A stretch of 64,000 nucleotides of DNA from Lysinibacillus sp. BPa_S21 (lineage in GTDB: Bacteria > Bacillota > Bacilli > Bacillales_A > Planococcaceae), in assembly GCF_023337795.1 (NCBI RefSeq), contig NZ_JALIRS010000003.1:434001-498000 (forward strand), written 5' to 3'. A program made the position numbers and the translations under genes. This document shows positions 10,337-18,644 of this stretch, in pieces. Under the pieces are notes generated by a model. The model did no database searches, had not been told where the DNA came from, and worked only from the letters and a program-made list of their open reading frames with translations. Position 1 is the first letter of the stretch; the number at the start of each line of letters is the position of its first letter.

Positions 10337-10866
10337 GTTTGATCACTTCCCTCTAATAATTTTTTTAAAGATTTTCTCGCCCGATGCAAATACGTTTTCA
10401 CTGTTCCTTCAGGTATATGCATGTACCAAGCAATTTGGTGAACAGCTAAATCATGGTAATAATATAAAATAACTACCGTCTGATACCTTTCGTCCAATTG
10501 TTGAATCGCTGTCTTTAAATCAATGTTTTGCACCATTTGATTTGTTTGGTTAGTCGGGCCCTCGTTGGTTTCGTATTTACTTATCTCTTCGAACTTTACA
10601 ACTTTCTTCTTTGCACGCAGCAACTCGTTCGCATTATGTATTAGAATGCGTATCAACCATGTCTTAAAATAATTTGAGTTTTTTAATTGTCCTAAAGATA
10701 AATAAGCTTTATAAGCCGTTTCCTGAACAACATCTAACGCATCCTCTTTGTTTTGTACATATAAATAAGCAGTGCGATAAAGTTGATCTTTATAGAGGCA
10801 TATCAATTCTTCAAAAGCCGTATCGTCACCTTTTTTAGCTTTTTTGACAAGCTTTATTTCATTCAT
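10306..10866 (-). CDS. ECF-type RNA polymerase sigma factor
   Basis: This 186-residue sigma-70 family protein has only regions 2 and 4. Region 2 includes YRTAYLYVQNKEDALDVVQETAYKAY (about 29-54), and region 4 includes the helix-turn-helix VHQIAWYMHIPEGTVKTYLHRARKSLKKLL (about 137-166). It directs RNA polymerase to a small stress regulon and should be inhibited by the DUF4179 protein encoded downstream. AAAGGAAGG precedes the start. I found no clear autoregulatory ECF promoter upstream. It resembles SigV/SigI-like groups but I cannot place it in a named one. Confidence 0.88.
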   Translation of the reverse strand: MNEIKLVKKAKKGDDTAFEELICLYKDQLYRTAYLYVQNKEDALDVVQETAYKAYLSLGQLKNSNYFKTWLIRILIHNANELLRAKKKVVKFEEISKYETNEGPTNQTNQMVQNIDLKTAIQQLDERYQTVVILYYYHDLAVHQIAWYMHIPEGTVKTYLHRARKSLKKLLEGSDQTWINSSLKMK

Positions 10867-11290
10867 CCTAACCTTCCTTTGTCTAATGCCAATTTCCCCA
10901 TATTGGTTTGCACATGTTCATCTTTGGCAAACCCTCCTAAATTGTCACTGTCTGTTATTTTTCCTTTTCAGTTATTAGATGGTTTTAACAGAACGTTTGG
11001 TTTCAAAAACTTTTTGTAGCTTTATTTTATTGATCAATCTTTGTTATAAAGATCAATCTTTTTACTAAGCTTTCTACGCTTTTGCGCAAAAAATATCTGT
11101 TGGCCCAACATCCTCAGAAAAGCGACGACAACCACAATTAAGATTGAGATGACCTCGAAATCATAAAAGAAATGTTATCGTTGTGACAAATTCGCCATTT
11201 TCACAGAAAAGGTTCTTTTTTTTTCGATTTATGTTATGATATGATAATGAATATGTAGTAAAACTTTATGATATAAAAAAGTTCGGTTGA
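10867..11290. other. Divergent spacer with a repeat relic
   Basis: Holds the leader of the ECF operon and the promoter region of the small DUF2929 gene. At about 11086-11145 a fragment (TTTTGCGCAAAAAATATCTGTTGGCCCAACATCCT in parts) resembles the interior of the dispersed element in reverse. GATCAATCTTT occurs twice at 11032-11062. Nothing else is supported. Confidence 0.45.
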
Positions 11291-11300
11291 GGTGAAATTA

Positions 11301-11495
11301 ATGCAATATATCGTAACATTCATATGGTCATTCCTACTAGTTTCAATGTTAAACTACGTAGTAAGCTCTGTACTTGGTGCAACGTTTGATTTCCAAACTG
11401 CTGTTGTCACATCAGTTGTATTTACAATTCTTGTTTTCATTATCGGTGCGGTTATTCCAAACGAGTCAACTCCAGAAGCTGCAGACAATCATTAA
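11301..11495 (+). CDS. Small membrane protein, DUF2929 (YjzD-like)
   Basis: A 64-residue protein with two membrane segments (about 5-27 and 34-54) and a short acidic tail (NESTPEAADNH). Sequence and neighbourhood fit the DUF2929 family, to which B. subtilis YjzD belongs; its function is unknown. The start is the ATG at 11301, with GAGGTG 7 bases upstream; the GTG inside that site is not a likely start. It converges on clpB and shares a two-way terminator with it. Confidence 0.8.
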   Translation: MQYIVTFIWSFLLVSMLNYVVSSVLGATFDFQTAVVTSVVFTILVFIIGAVIPNESTPEAADNH

Positions 11496-11505
11496 TTCAA
11501 CTAGA

Positions 11506-11542
11506 AAAAACCTGTTTCGCTTCATGCGGAACAGGTTTTTTT
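11506..11542. terminator. Bidirectional terminator between yjzD-like gene and clpB
   Basis: AAAAACCTGTTTCGC pairs with GCGGAACAGGTTTTTTT. Runs of A and T on the two sides let it end both converging transcripts. Confidence 0.9.
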
Positions 11543-11543
11543 G

Positions 11544-13670
11544 TTATTTTTCTACGATACATTGACCTTCATGCATTCTAATGTGCAATGTTTCTCCTGG
11601 CAATACCTCACCTCGAAGCAATTCTTTTGCAACCGCTGTTTCAATATAACGTTGTACGAAGCGTTTTAGTGGTCTTGCCCCGAACTGAGCATCTGCTCCT
11701 TGTTCTACAACCCAGTCAATTACATTTTGATCGACTTGTAAAGTAATATCTTGCTCTGCCACTCGTTTGACAAGCTGTTCGACATATTTCCAAGCAATCG
11801 CAGTAAAGTGCTCATCTGATAGTGCATGGAACATAATAATATCATCCATACGATTTAAGAGCTCTGGTTTAAAGTGTTGACGCAGCGCAGTCATCACTAA
11901 ATCCTCCACAGTTGCATCGTCTTCTTTAGCTTCCATTAAATAGCTTGAGCCAATGTTAGAGGTTAAAATGACCACCGTGTTCGTAAAATTAACCATACGC
12001 CCTTGGCTGTCCGTAATGCGTCCATCATCTAAAATTTGCAGTAAAATATTCGCAACATCAGGATGGGCTTTTTCAATTTCATCTAATAATACAACTGAAT
12101 AGGGATTTCGGCGAACAGCTTCTGTTAATTGCCCACCTTCTTCATAACCAATATAGCCTGGAGGTGCTCCTACAAGACGTGATACGCTATGCTTCTCCAT
12201 GTATTCACTCATATCAATGCGAATAAAATGTTCCTCAGAATCAAATAGCTGTGCCGCTAATGCCTTTGCTAGCTCTGTTTTACCAACACCTGTTGGCCCT
12301 AGGAATAAAAAGCTACCAATTGGTCGATGCGGGTCTTTAATACCAGCTCGAGCACGCCATACCGCTTCTGTAACAAGCTGTACAGCATTATCTTGTCCGA
12401 CTACACGCTCATGCAATGTATCTTTTAAGCGCAATAATTTTTCACGCTCACCTTCTACTAATTTCGTCACTGGTATTCCTGTCCAGCGTGAAACGATCGA
12501 TGCGATTTCTTCAGCTGTTACCTCTTCACGTAAAATACGTGACTCCGTACCATTCTCTAGTTGTTTTTCCATCTCTTGAATATCCTTTTCAAGTGTAGGA
12601 ATTTTGCCATGACGTAATTCGGCTGCTTTATTTAAATCATACTTACTTTCTGCTTCATCTAAGTCACGTCGGTATTTATCAAGTTTTTCACGTTTTTTCT
12701 GAATGCCGTGTAACGCTTCTTTTTCAGTTTCCCACTGTTTACGCATGCCCTCAGAGGATTCTTTAAGCTTTGTTAATTCCTCACTGAGTTGCTCTAGGCG
12801 CTTTTTACTTGCTTCGTCTTTTTCTTTGCGCAATGCTTGCTCCTCGATTTCGAGCTGCATAATACGACGTGTTACGGCATCCAGTTCCTGCGGCATGGAA
12901 TCAATTTCTGTACGAATCATCGCACAAGCTTCGTCGATTAAATCGATGGCCTTATCCGGCAGGAAGCGCTCTGTAATATAGCGATTTGAAAGTTCAGCTG
13001 CAGCGACAATTGCACGGTCATGAATACGTACCGCATGATGTAACTCGAAGCGTTCTTTCAAGCCTCGTAAAATAGACACAGTATCTTCAATCGATGGCTC
13101 ACGTACAAGCACTTGTTGGAAACGACGCTCTAAAGCAGGATCTTTCTCAATATACATACGGTATTCATCTAATGTTGTAGCCCCGATACAATGCAACTCA
13201 CCCCGTGCAAGCATTGGCTTTAGCATATTCCCAGCATCCATCGCACCATCCGTTTTACCTGCACCAACAATTGTATGAATTTCATCTATAAATAAAATAA
13301 TACGCCCTTCTGAGTCCTTTACCTCTTTTAAAACACCTTTTAAGCGTTCTTCAAATTGTCCACGGTAACTAGCACCTGCTATTAAGGCACTCATGTCTAG
13401 TTCATATAGTATACAATCCTTTAATCCCTCAGGAACATCACCCTTTACGATACGTTGGGCTAATCCTTCTACAATAGCTGTTTTACCAACTCCTGGCTCA
13501 CCTATTAAAACAGGATTATTTTTCGTTTTGCGTGTTAAAATACGAATAACATTACGAATTTCTTCATCACGGCCGATAACTGGATCCATTTTACCGTTTT
13601 TTACTTCTTCAATTAAATTACGTCCAAACTGTTCTAATGGTTTTTTATCATCTGTTTGTTGAAATTGCAT
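11544..13670 (-). CDS. clpB: ClpB disaggregase lacking the N-terminal domain
   Basis: This 708-residue AAA+ chaperone contains both ATPase modules and the middle coiled coil, but not the roughly 150-residue Clp-N domain of standard ClpB. Nucleotide-binding site 1 has GEPGVGKT and LFIDEIHT (about 55-130), the coiled coil spans about 250-380 ([21 protein letters not shown]), and site 2 has GPTGVGKT and [12 protein letters not shown] (about 450-530). Full-length ClpB solubilises protein aggregates with DnaK. The start ATG at 13670 has AAGGAG 8 bases upstream and a promoter and CtsR site just before it, so the short form is the encoded product and not a truncation artefact. It resembles the internal-start isoform made in other bacteria. 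Confidence 0.93.
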   Translation of the reverse strand: MQFQQTDDKKPLEQFGRNLIEEVKNGKMDPVIGRDEEIRNVIRILTRKTKNNPVLIGEPGVGKTAIVEGLAQRIVKGDVPEGLKDCILYELDMSALIAGASYRGQFEERLKGVLKEVKDSEGRIILFIDEIHTIVGAGKTDGAMDAGNMLKPMLARGELHCIGATTLDEYRMYIEKDPALERRFQQVLVREPSIEDTVSILRGLKERFELHHAVRIHDRAIVAAAELSNRYITERFLPDKAIDLIDEACAMIRTEIDSMPQELDAVTRRIMQLEIEEQALRKEKDEASKKRLEQLSEELTKLKESSEGMRKQWETEKEALHGIQKKREKLDKYRRDLDEAESKYDLNKAAELRHGKIPTLEKDIQEMEKQLENGTESRILREEVTAEEIASIVSRWTGIPVTKLVEGEREKLLRLKDTLHERVVGQDNAVQLVTEAVWRARAGIKDPHRPIGSFLFLGPTGVGKTELAKALAAQLFDSEEHFIRIDMSEYMEKHSVSRLVGAPPGYIGYEEGGQLTEAVRRNPYSVVLLDEIEKAHPDVANILLQILDDGRITDSQGRMVNFTNTVVILTSNIGSSYLMEAKEDDATVEDLVMTALRQHFKPELLNRMDDIIMFHALSDEHFTAIAWKYVEQLVKRVAEQDITLQVDQNVIDWVVEQGADAQFGARPLKRFVQRYIETAVAKELLRGEVLPGETLHIRMHEGQCIVEK

Positions 13671-13736
13671 AGTTAGCACTCCTTTTCAATAATGTTCAGC
13701 GGAATCCTGTTTGCCATTCTGTTTCTCGAAAGAATG

Positions 13737-13753
13737 TTTGACCTTTTTTGACT
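13737..13753 (-). promoter_or_regulatory. CtsR operator of clpB
   Basis: The minus strand reads AGTCAAA-AAA-GGTCAAA, a full match to the CtsR heptad repeat with its 3-base spacer. It lies directly downstream of the -10 box. Confidence 0.9.
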
Positions 13754-13759
13754 AACTTT

Positions 13760-13788
13760 ATTTTACAACATCCGACAAACCTTCGCAA
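13760..13788 (-). promoter_or_regulatory. Sigma-A promoter of clpB
   Basis: TTGCGA (13788-13783) and TAAAAT (13765-13760) on the minus strand are 17 bases apart, with the CtsR operator just downstream. Confidence 0.75.
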
Positions 13789-13941
13789 AGAATTAACCCT
13801 AAAATTTCTTCACTTATAACTGGAAAATTACGTTATAATAAAAGTATGTTTCTTAGAATTAGTATCGAAATTGTTCACCATCCTTTTGTAATAATTATGT
13901 AATTTTTACAAAAAGAAAGCGATGTGTTGGGAATGATAATA

Positions 13942-14628
13942 ATGGATAATATACAAGAAAAATTTCACGATCTATTTCAAAAGCACGGTGTTTTTATTAA
14001 AGTGAATAAGGATAGTAAAATTTTTTTAGAGGGCGAACGCGCGAAAGAAATTTATTATATAAAAACAGGGGCTATCTCGATTAGCCAAGAAACGGCGAAT
14101 GGGAAGGAATTAACCATTCGCATTTGTGGTCCAGATAGTATGATTGGAGAGGGCTCATTATTTTGTAACCTGACGTTTAATTCCATGACAGCAAAAGTAT
14201 TAGAACCCTCTAGTTTATATGTTCTAAGCCGAGAATCACTAGAACTTTTATTAGTAGAACAACCTAATCTAATGGTGGAATATATGAAGTGGTTACAAAC
14301 CGAAAATTTAAAGCACCAAAGTCGTTTGCGCGATTTAGTTTTAAATGGTAAAAAGGGTGCTTTATTTTCAACACTCATCCGTCTTTCGAATACTTATGGA
14401 AAGCCTTTAGAAAATGACACTATTTATATTGACTTCCCGTTAACAAATACAGAAATCGCTAATTTATGTGCGACGAGTCGAGAGATGATTAATCGCATGC
14501 TTAATGACTTAAAGAAGCACAATATCCTATCTTTTGAAAAAGGGTACATTACCATTCACGATCTACAATTTTTAAAGGATGAAATCGCCTGTGAAAATTG
14601 TCCGTTACAAATATGTCGTATTGATTAA
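13942..14628 (+). CDS. fnr: Fnr-type oxygen-responsive regulator with C-terminal Cys cluster
   Basis: A 228-residue Crp/Fnr-family activator: cyclic-nucleotide-like beta barrel (about 10-115), dimer helix (about 118-145) and winged helix with the recognition segment TNTEIANLCATSREMINRML. The C-terminus carries C217-x2-C220-x4-C225. That is the spacing of the [4Fe-4S] ligands of B. subtilis Fnr, which unlike E. coli FNR places its cluster at the C-terminus. Such proteins activate anaerobic genes. The start is set at the ATG at 13942 because TTGGGA lies about 9 bases before it; an ATG 3 codons earlier has no usable ribosome site. It diverges from clpB. Confidence 0.85.
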   Translation: MDNIQEKFHDLFQKHGVFIKVNKDSKIFLEGERAKEIYYIKTGAISISQETANGKELTIRICGPDSMIGEGSLFCNLTFNSMTAKVLEPSSLYVLSRESLELLLVEQPNLMVEYMKWLQTENLKHQSRLRDLVLNGKKGALFSTLIRLSNTYGKPLENDTIYIDFPLTNTEIANLCATSREMINRMLNDLKKHNILSFEKGYITIHDLQFLKDEIACENCPLQICRID

Positions 14629-14640
14629 TAACTATACACA

Positions 14641-14674
14641 AAATCCCCGCCTCTGAATTATAGGTGGGGATTTT
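14641..14674 (+). terminator. Rho-independent terminator after fnr
   Basis: AAATCCCCGCCT pairs with AGGTGGGGATTT and is followed by T residues, 13 bases past the fnr stop. Confidence 0.88.
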
Positions 14675-14708
14675 GTGCCATTAAAGCATGCTCTTCAGCA
14701 AAGCAAGG

Positions 14709-14896
14709 GGTTGATTTTGTTCCAGGCTACTCGCTTTGTTGCTGTCGCTTCGCTTTCGCACAGATAAAACATTGTTGCTGTCGCTTCGCTTTCGCACAGA
14801 TAAAACATTGTAGCTGACGCTTCGCTTTCGCTATAGAAAACATTTGTTGCTGTCGCTTTGCTTTCGCACGGGAGTCGAGTAGCCTCCACTCCAATT
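14709..14896. repeat. Dispersed element with inverted ends, copy 2
   Basis: It starts with GGTTGATT at 14709 and ends in a decayed CCACTCCAATTTG near 14896. The inner arms are GGCTACTCG (14725-14733) and CGAGTAGCC (14876-14884), complementary although different from copy 1. The middle is a tandem repeat of about 36 bp (14738-14870, four units) built on GTTGCTGTCGCTTCGCTTTC. The open frame across it on the minus strand is a by-product of the repeat. Confidence 0.8.
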
Positions 14897-14931
14897 TGTG
14901 CAATTAAGAATGAACACTATTATAAAGTAAG

Positions 14932-14963
14932 AGGATTCACACACAGTTTTGTGTATGAATCCT
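14932..14963 (+). terminator. Hairpin terminator copy beside the family A array
   Basis: AGGATTCACACACA pairs with GTGTATGAATCCT, followed by TTTTTTT on the plus strand. It is a near-copy, inverted, of the fabF terminator at 6715-6750, which suggests that the hairpin travels with the array. No plus-strand gene other than fnr is upstream. Confidence 0.75.
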
Positions 14964-14982
14964 TTTTTTGCTCTTCGGAAGA

Positions 14983-15100
14983 TGGATGTCGATAAAAATT
15001 AAAAGTTAGGTGATAAAACGTGAAAGTTGGTAGATAAAATTCAGAAGTTGGTAGATAAAACTTGAAAGTTGGGCGATAAAATTTAAAAGTTGGGCGATAA
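14983..15100. repeat. 21-bp tandem array, family A, inverted, six units
   Basis: GATAA recurs at 14991, 15012, 15033, 15054, 15075 and 15096, exactly 21 bases apart. The unit is the reverse complement of family A (AAAGTTGG then GATAA). The array continues into a conserved spacer (GTCATTTTGTTAAAGCGCC) and a half copy of the dispersed element. Confidence 0.92.
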
Positions 15101-15151
15101 CTCCTGAAAAGGTCCCGCTCAAACTAAAATGTTGGTTGTCATTTTGTTAAA

Positions 15152-15178
15152 GCGCCCAGCAAGAACGGAAATCACCCC
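15152..15178. repeat. Left half of the dispersed element, inverted
   Basis: GCGCCCAGC-AAGAACGGAAATCACCCC is the reverse of the element's left end (GATTTCCGTTCC-GGCTGGGCGC). It is joined directly to the family A spacer, so the rest of the element has been deleted here. Confidence 0.65.
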
Positions 15179-15237
15179 CTCACTTTGCCGAAAGTCATAT
15201 GTTTATACAACACCATACTCAATAGTTTTTCGACAGC

Positions 15238-15272
15238 AAAAATCCCCGCTTACTGTTGCAAGCGGGGATTTT
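15238..15272 (-). terminator. Rho-independent terminator after yitW
   Basis: AAAATCCCCGCTT pairs with AAGCGGGGATTTT around a 9-base loop, with T residues on the minus strand. It is 21 bases past the gene. Confidence 0.85.
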
Positions 15273-15292
15273 CTATTGTGCTTTAAGTGGAC

Positions 15293-15601
15293 TTAGCGTA
15301 CACCTAATGCCATTTTTGCATAGCGTGACATTCTATCTTTTGACCAAGGTGGATTCCATACAATGTTGACATTTGTACTTTTTACCTCTGGAAGCTCACC
15401 TAAAGCTGTATTTACTTGATCAACAATAACAGGTCCTAGCGGGCAACCCATAGAAGTTAACGTCATTGTAACCGTTGCTACACCTTCTTCATCTAACTCT
15501 ACATCATATACTAAACCTAAGTTGACGATATCAATACCAAGCTCAGGGTCAATTACATTTTCTAATGCACCTAGCATGCTGTCTTTCATATCTTGATCCA
15601 T
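15293..15601 (-). CDS. yitW: MIP18/DUF59 iron-sulfur assembly factor (YitW-like)
   Basis: A 102-residue single-domain protein with the MIP18 signature: VIDPELGIDIVNLGLVYDVELD near the N-terminus and the conserved Cys in TSMGCPLG (about residue 56). Members of this group help insert iron-sulfur clusters into target proteins. The start is the ATG at 15601, 8 bases after AAGGAG. It is followed upstream by the YitV-like hydrolase gene in the same direction (gap 53 bases), and the divergent YitU-like gene lies beyond that. This is the yitUVW neighbourhood of B. subtilis. Confidence 0.88.
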   Translation of the reverse strand: MDQDMKDSMLGALENVIDPELGIDIVNLGLVYDVELDEEGVATVTMTLTSMGCPLGPVIVDQVNTALGELPEVKSTNVNIVWNPPWSKDRMSRYAKMALGVR

Positions 15602-15654
15602 CTGTATTTCTCCTTCCGTCACAGTGTTAACTTAATCATAGCAGATGCATCTTA

Positions 15655-16419
15655 TTATGCCAAATGCTGAGCAAGCCATTCAGTTGCTGCTAACATACCA
15701 TCTCGTGACACAGCATGGCCCGCTTTTTGATTAGCTAAGAATTTTAAGTTTTCTGGATTTGTTTTATAATATTTTTGTAAAGTTAAATAAAAATGATACG
15801 TATCATTGAAAGGTACAGTTTTATCTAATTCCCCATGCCAAAATAGGACAGGTCGTCCTGCAAATTTTTCTGGTGTTAGGCTAACATCGTATTTAGCTAG
15901 AAGCTCATTCGTTTGTTGTACTTTTTCTTCGGACATCGGCAAATTCACACCGCTTTTAGCGAATTGCTGTAATTGATATTCCGCTAATTTAAGGAAACCT
16001 GGTGCACCCATACATACAGCTGCTGTTTGAATCCAATCATAACGTTTTAAACAGCCCGATGTTACAATTCCACCCATCGATGTACCAGCTACGCCAATTT
16101 TATCATGCACTAATAATTTTTTATTCTTTAATTCATTATATAATTGTTCCACTTCATGAATAGAATTTAAAACAATATCCCAAAAATGTAAGCTAAGTTG
16201 CATCTCAGATAGGCCTTCACTACGGTCGCCATGTAATTTTGCATCTGGTAATAGGACACGCACCCCTCTGCCTACTAATTGATATGCATAATGTAAGTTA
16301 TGTTCTTTTGCACTCGTGAAACCGTGTAAAAAAATCACTACCGGGGTTTCTTCATTCATATTTTCCGTATGTATATGTAATAAAGGAATATTTCCCCACA
16401 ATTCTTTCTCAACAATCAT
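15655..16419 (-). CDS. yitV: Alpha/beta hydrolase (YitV-like)
   Basis: A 254-residue alpha/beta-hydrolase fold protein with the oxyanion segment IFLHGFTSAKEHN (about 29-41), the nucleophile elbow GVAGTSMGGIV (Ser near 120), an acid in HGELDKTVP and a His in NQKAGHAVS near the C-terminus. It is probably a cytosolic esterase or acyl hydrolase; the substrate is unknown. The start ATG at 16419 follows GGGAG. It is divergent from the HAD gene and probably cotranscribed with yitW. Confidence 0.85.
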   Translation of the reverse strand: MIVEKELWGNIPLLHIHTENMNEETPVVIFLHGFTSAKEHNLHYAYQLVGRGVRVLLPDAKLHGDRSEGLSEMQLSLHFWDIVLNSIHEVEQLYNELKNKKLLVHDKIGVAGTSMGGIVTSGCLKRYDWIQTAAVCMGAPGFLKLAEYQLQQFAKSGVNLPMSEEKVQQTNELLAKYDVSLTPEKFAGRPVLFWHGELDKTVPFNDTYHFYLTLQKYYKTNPENLKFLANQKAGHAVSRDGMLAATEWLAQHLA

Positions 16420-16539
16420 CTTTGTCACTCCCAATTTTTGTCTCATCTTTATGTTAGCAAACTTTTCTCACTGTGACAAAATTTTGACGAATGGTTTACA
16501 AAGCGATACTATTCAAATTATAGAAAGGGGCAATAAGCT

Positions 16540-17349
16540 ATGAAACCGCATTTAATCGTTTTGGACTTAGATGGTACGTTATTAACGGACCAACAACAAA
16601 TTTCAGCTAAAACTAAAAAAACATTATTGCAGGCAAAAGAACAAGGCCATCAAGTTATGATTGCTACAGGTCGTCCTTATCGTGCGAGTGATATATACTA
16701 TCACGAGCTTGGCCTTACAACGCCCATCGTGAATTTTAATGGTGCTTACGTCCACCATCCAAAGAATGCTGCTTGGCAGACTATGCATACTCCTATTGAT
16801 TTAGGCGTAGTGCATAATGTCGTCGATTCCATCAATAGCTATGAATACGAAAATATTATTGCAGAGGTTAAAGACGATATTTATGTGCATACAGAAGATG
16901 AACGGATATTAAATATTTTTAATATGGGGAATCCAAAAATTACTCTTGGAGATCTCTATACCCATTTACTTGATAACCCAACTAGTTTACTCATTCAAGC
17001 TAATGAAGCAAATTCCATGATTATTCGTGATCATTTACAGGCTGTTCATGCTGAGGTCATTGAACATCGTCGCTGGGGAGCTCCACTTCACATTATAGAG
17101 ATTGTTCGCCGCGGCTTAAATAAAGCAGTGGGAATCGCTCATGTAGCAAAAGATTTAGGTATCCCACGCGACCGTATTATTGCATTCGGCGATGAAGATA
17201 ACGATTTAGAAATGATTGATTACGCTGGCATCGGTGTAGCGATGGGCAATGGCATTCCTGCTTTAAAAAATATTGCCAATGAAATTACCACAACTAATAA
17301 CGACGATGGGATCGCTAAAATACTCATTGATCGCTTAAAATTAACCTAA
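16540..17349 (+). CDS. yitU: Cof-type HAD phosphatase (YitU-like)
   Basis: This 269-residue HAD-IIB hydrolase has motif I VLDLDGTLLTD (about 7-17), motif II ATGRP (about 42-46), a C2 cap, and motifs III/IV including FGDEDNDLEMIDYAG (about 222-236). Such enzymes remove phosphate from sugar phosphates or flavin and PLP precursors; B. subtilis YitU is one of the phosphatases able to act in riboflavin synthesis. AGAAAGGGG precedes the start. No terminator follows within 100 bases. Confidence 0.9.
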   Translation: MKPHLIVLDLDGTLLTDQQQISAKTKKTLLQAKEQGHQVMIATGRPYRASDIYYHELGLTTPIVNFNGAYVHHPKNAAWQTMHTPIDLGVVHNVVDSINSYEYENIIAEVKDDIYVHTEDERILNIFNMGNPKITLGDLYTHLLDNPTSLLIQANEANSMIIRDHLQAVHAEVIEHRRWGAPLHIIEIVRRGLNKAVGIAHVAKDLGIPRDRIIAFGDEDNDLEMIDYAGIGVAMGNGIPALKNIANEITTTNNDDGIAKILIDRLKLT

Positions 17350-17716
17350 TTAAGTAAAAGTTGTGGGCATGTATGGAAGTGGATTAGAGACTATGATCAA
17401 CATCCTTTTGGCTCAAGCGGCTCATCCTACTCCCCTATGAAAGCGCTCAGTAAAAACGAAAATCAACCATACATTATAGTGATGAGTCATTTTTTTAGTT
17501 TACCTTTAAACAGACCTAGAATGGGTACCTATTGTATAAAGTTGACATTTTTCATTATTCCTGGTTTGCAATTATACTGAAACGCTATATGATAATATAT
17601 CTATATAACATTTTATTAGGAAACAATCAGCATAACATCGTTGAAAGTGAAAGCTCGACACTTTTTCACCTGTTATGTAGTATAGGTATAAGAATGTTAA
17701 ATTAGGGGGACAAATG
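17350..17716. other. Spacer with a decayed dispersed-element copy
   Basis: The segment 17370-17477 ends in GCGCTCAGTAAAAACGAAAATCAACC, which resembles the element's left end in reverse, and its middle (GGCTCAAGCGGCTC) is GC-rich like the element. The match is weak. TTGCAA at 17568 and TATGAT about 16 bases later could form the degV promoter. Confidence 0.35.
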
Positions 17717-18574
17717 ATGAAAATTTTTACTGATAGTGGATGCGATTTACCAAAGTCTTACTATGAAGAAAACAATATTGAACTACTTCCACTACGAGTG
17801 CAATTGAACAATAATGAATATGATGATGTTATTTCAATTGATTCCAAAGAAATTTACGATGCGATTCGTCAAGGTGCTCGCCCAAAAACATCCCAAGTAT
17901 CACCAGAGCTTTTTCTTAAGCATTTTGAAAATCTAGCAAAAAATGATGAAGAAGGAATCTATATTGCCTTTTCATCAGAATTATCGGGCACCTATAATAC
18001 GGCAGTCATGATTCGCAATCAAGTACAAGAGCAATATCCATCCCTTAAATTAGCGATCATCGATTCTAAATGCGCTTCACTTGGTTTTGGCCTAGTAGTC
18101 GAAGAAGCTGTTCGACTTCGAAATACAGGTGCTTCATTAGAGGAACTCGAAGCAAAAATTACAGCTCTTGCCCCACAAATAGAACATCTATTTACAGTTG
18201 AGGATTTAGATTACCTCGCTAAAGGTGGCCGTGTATCAAAGGCAAGTGCATTCCTTGGGGGGCTTCTAAGCATTAAGCCTATTTTAAATGTTGAGGACGG
18301 TAAGCTTGTGCCGATTGAAAAATCCCGCGGACGCAAAAAAGCCATCGCTCGCATGTTAGATTTAATGCAAGAACGTGGAGATAATTTTTCTGAGAAAATT
18401 GTTGGGATTAGCCATAGTGATGATGTGGAATTTGCCAACGAAGTAAAAGCTTCTATCCAAGAAAGATTTTCACCAATGGCCATTCAAGTAACAATGATTG
18501 GATCAGCTATCGGCTCACACGTAGGTCCAGGTACAATTGCCATCTTCTTTACGAATAAAAGCTATCAAGCTTAA
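17717..18574 (+). CDS. DegV family fatty-acid-binding protein
   Basis: A 285-residue DegV (FakB-like) protein, opening MKIFTDSGCDLPKSYYEENNIELLPL. The fatty-acid-contacting Thr/Ser motif is seen in ARPKTSQVSPELF (about 54-66), with SSELSGTYNTA at about 89-99 and the second-domain hallmarks YLAKGGRVSKASAFLGGLLSIKPIL. FakB proteins bind a fatty acid and present it to the kinase FakA for phosphorylation. Two ATG codons lie side by side; the second (17717) has the better distance from AGGGGGA. It stands alone and ends at a strong terminator shared with the converging amylase-like gene. Confidence 0.9.
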   Translation: MKIFTDSGCDLPKSYYEENNIELLPLRVQLNNNEYDDVISIDSKEIYDAIRQGARPKTSQVSPELFLKHFENLAKNDEEGIYIAFSSELSGTYNTAVMIRNQVQEQYPSLKLAIIDSKCASLGFGLVVEEAVRLRNTGASLEELEAKITALAPQIEHLFTVEDLDYLAKGGRVSKASAFLGGLLSIKPILNVEDGKLVPIEKSRGRKKAIARMLDLMQERGDNFSEKIVGISHSDDVEFANEVKASIQERFSPMAIQVTMIGSAIGSHVGPGTIAIFFTNKSYQA

Positions 18575-18575
18575 C

Positions 18576-18612
18576 AAAAACCCCCTCCGCACTTCATGTG
18601 TTGAGGGGGTTT
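18576..18612. terminator. Terminator between degV-type gene and amylase-like gene
   Basis: AAACCCCCTC pairs with GAGGGGGTTT. A residues on one side and T on the other suggest action in both directions. Confidence 0.85.
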
Positions 18613-18644
18613 ACTAATCAGTGGAGCCTCCACTAACTAATGGT

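Noticed and set aside
14695..14889. Small minus-strand frame rich in ESEATAT repeats
   Set aside because: It follows the 36-bp tandem repeat inside copy 2 of the dispersed element and has no initiation signal.
17543..17573. TTGACA and TATACT as the degV promoter
   Set aside because: The gap between the boxes is 25 bases, too long for sigma-A.
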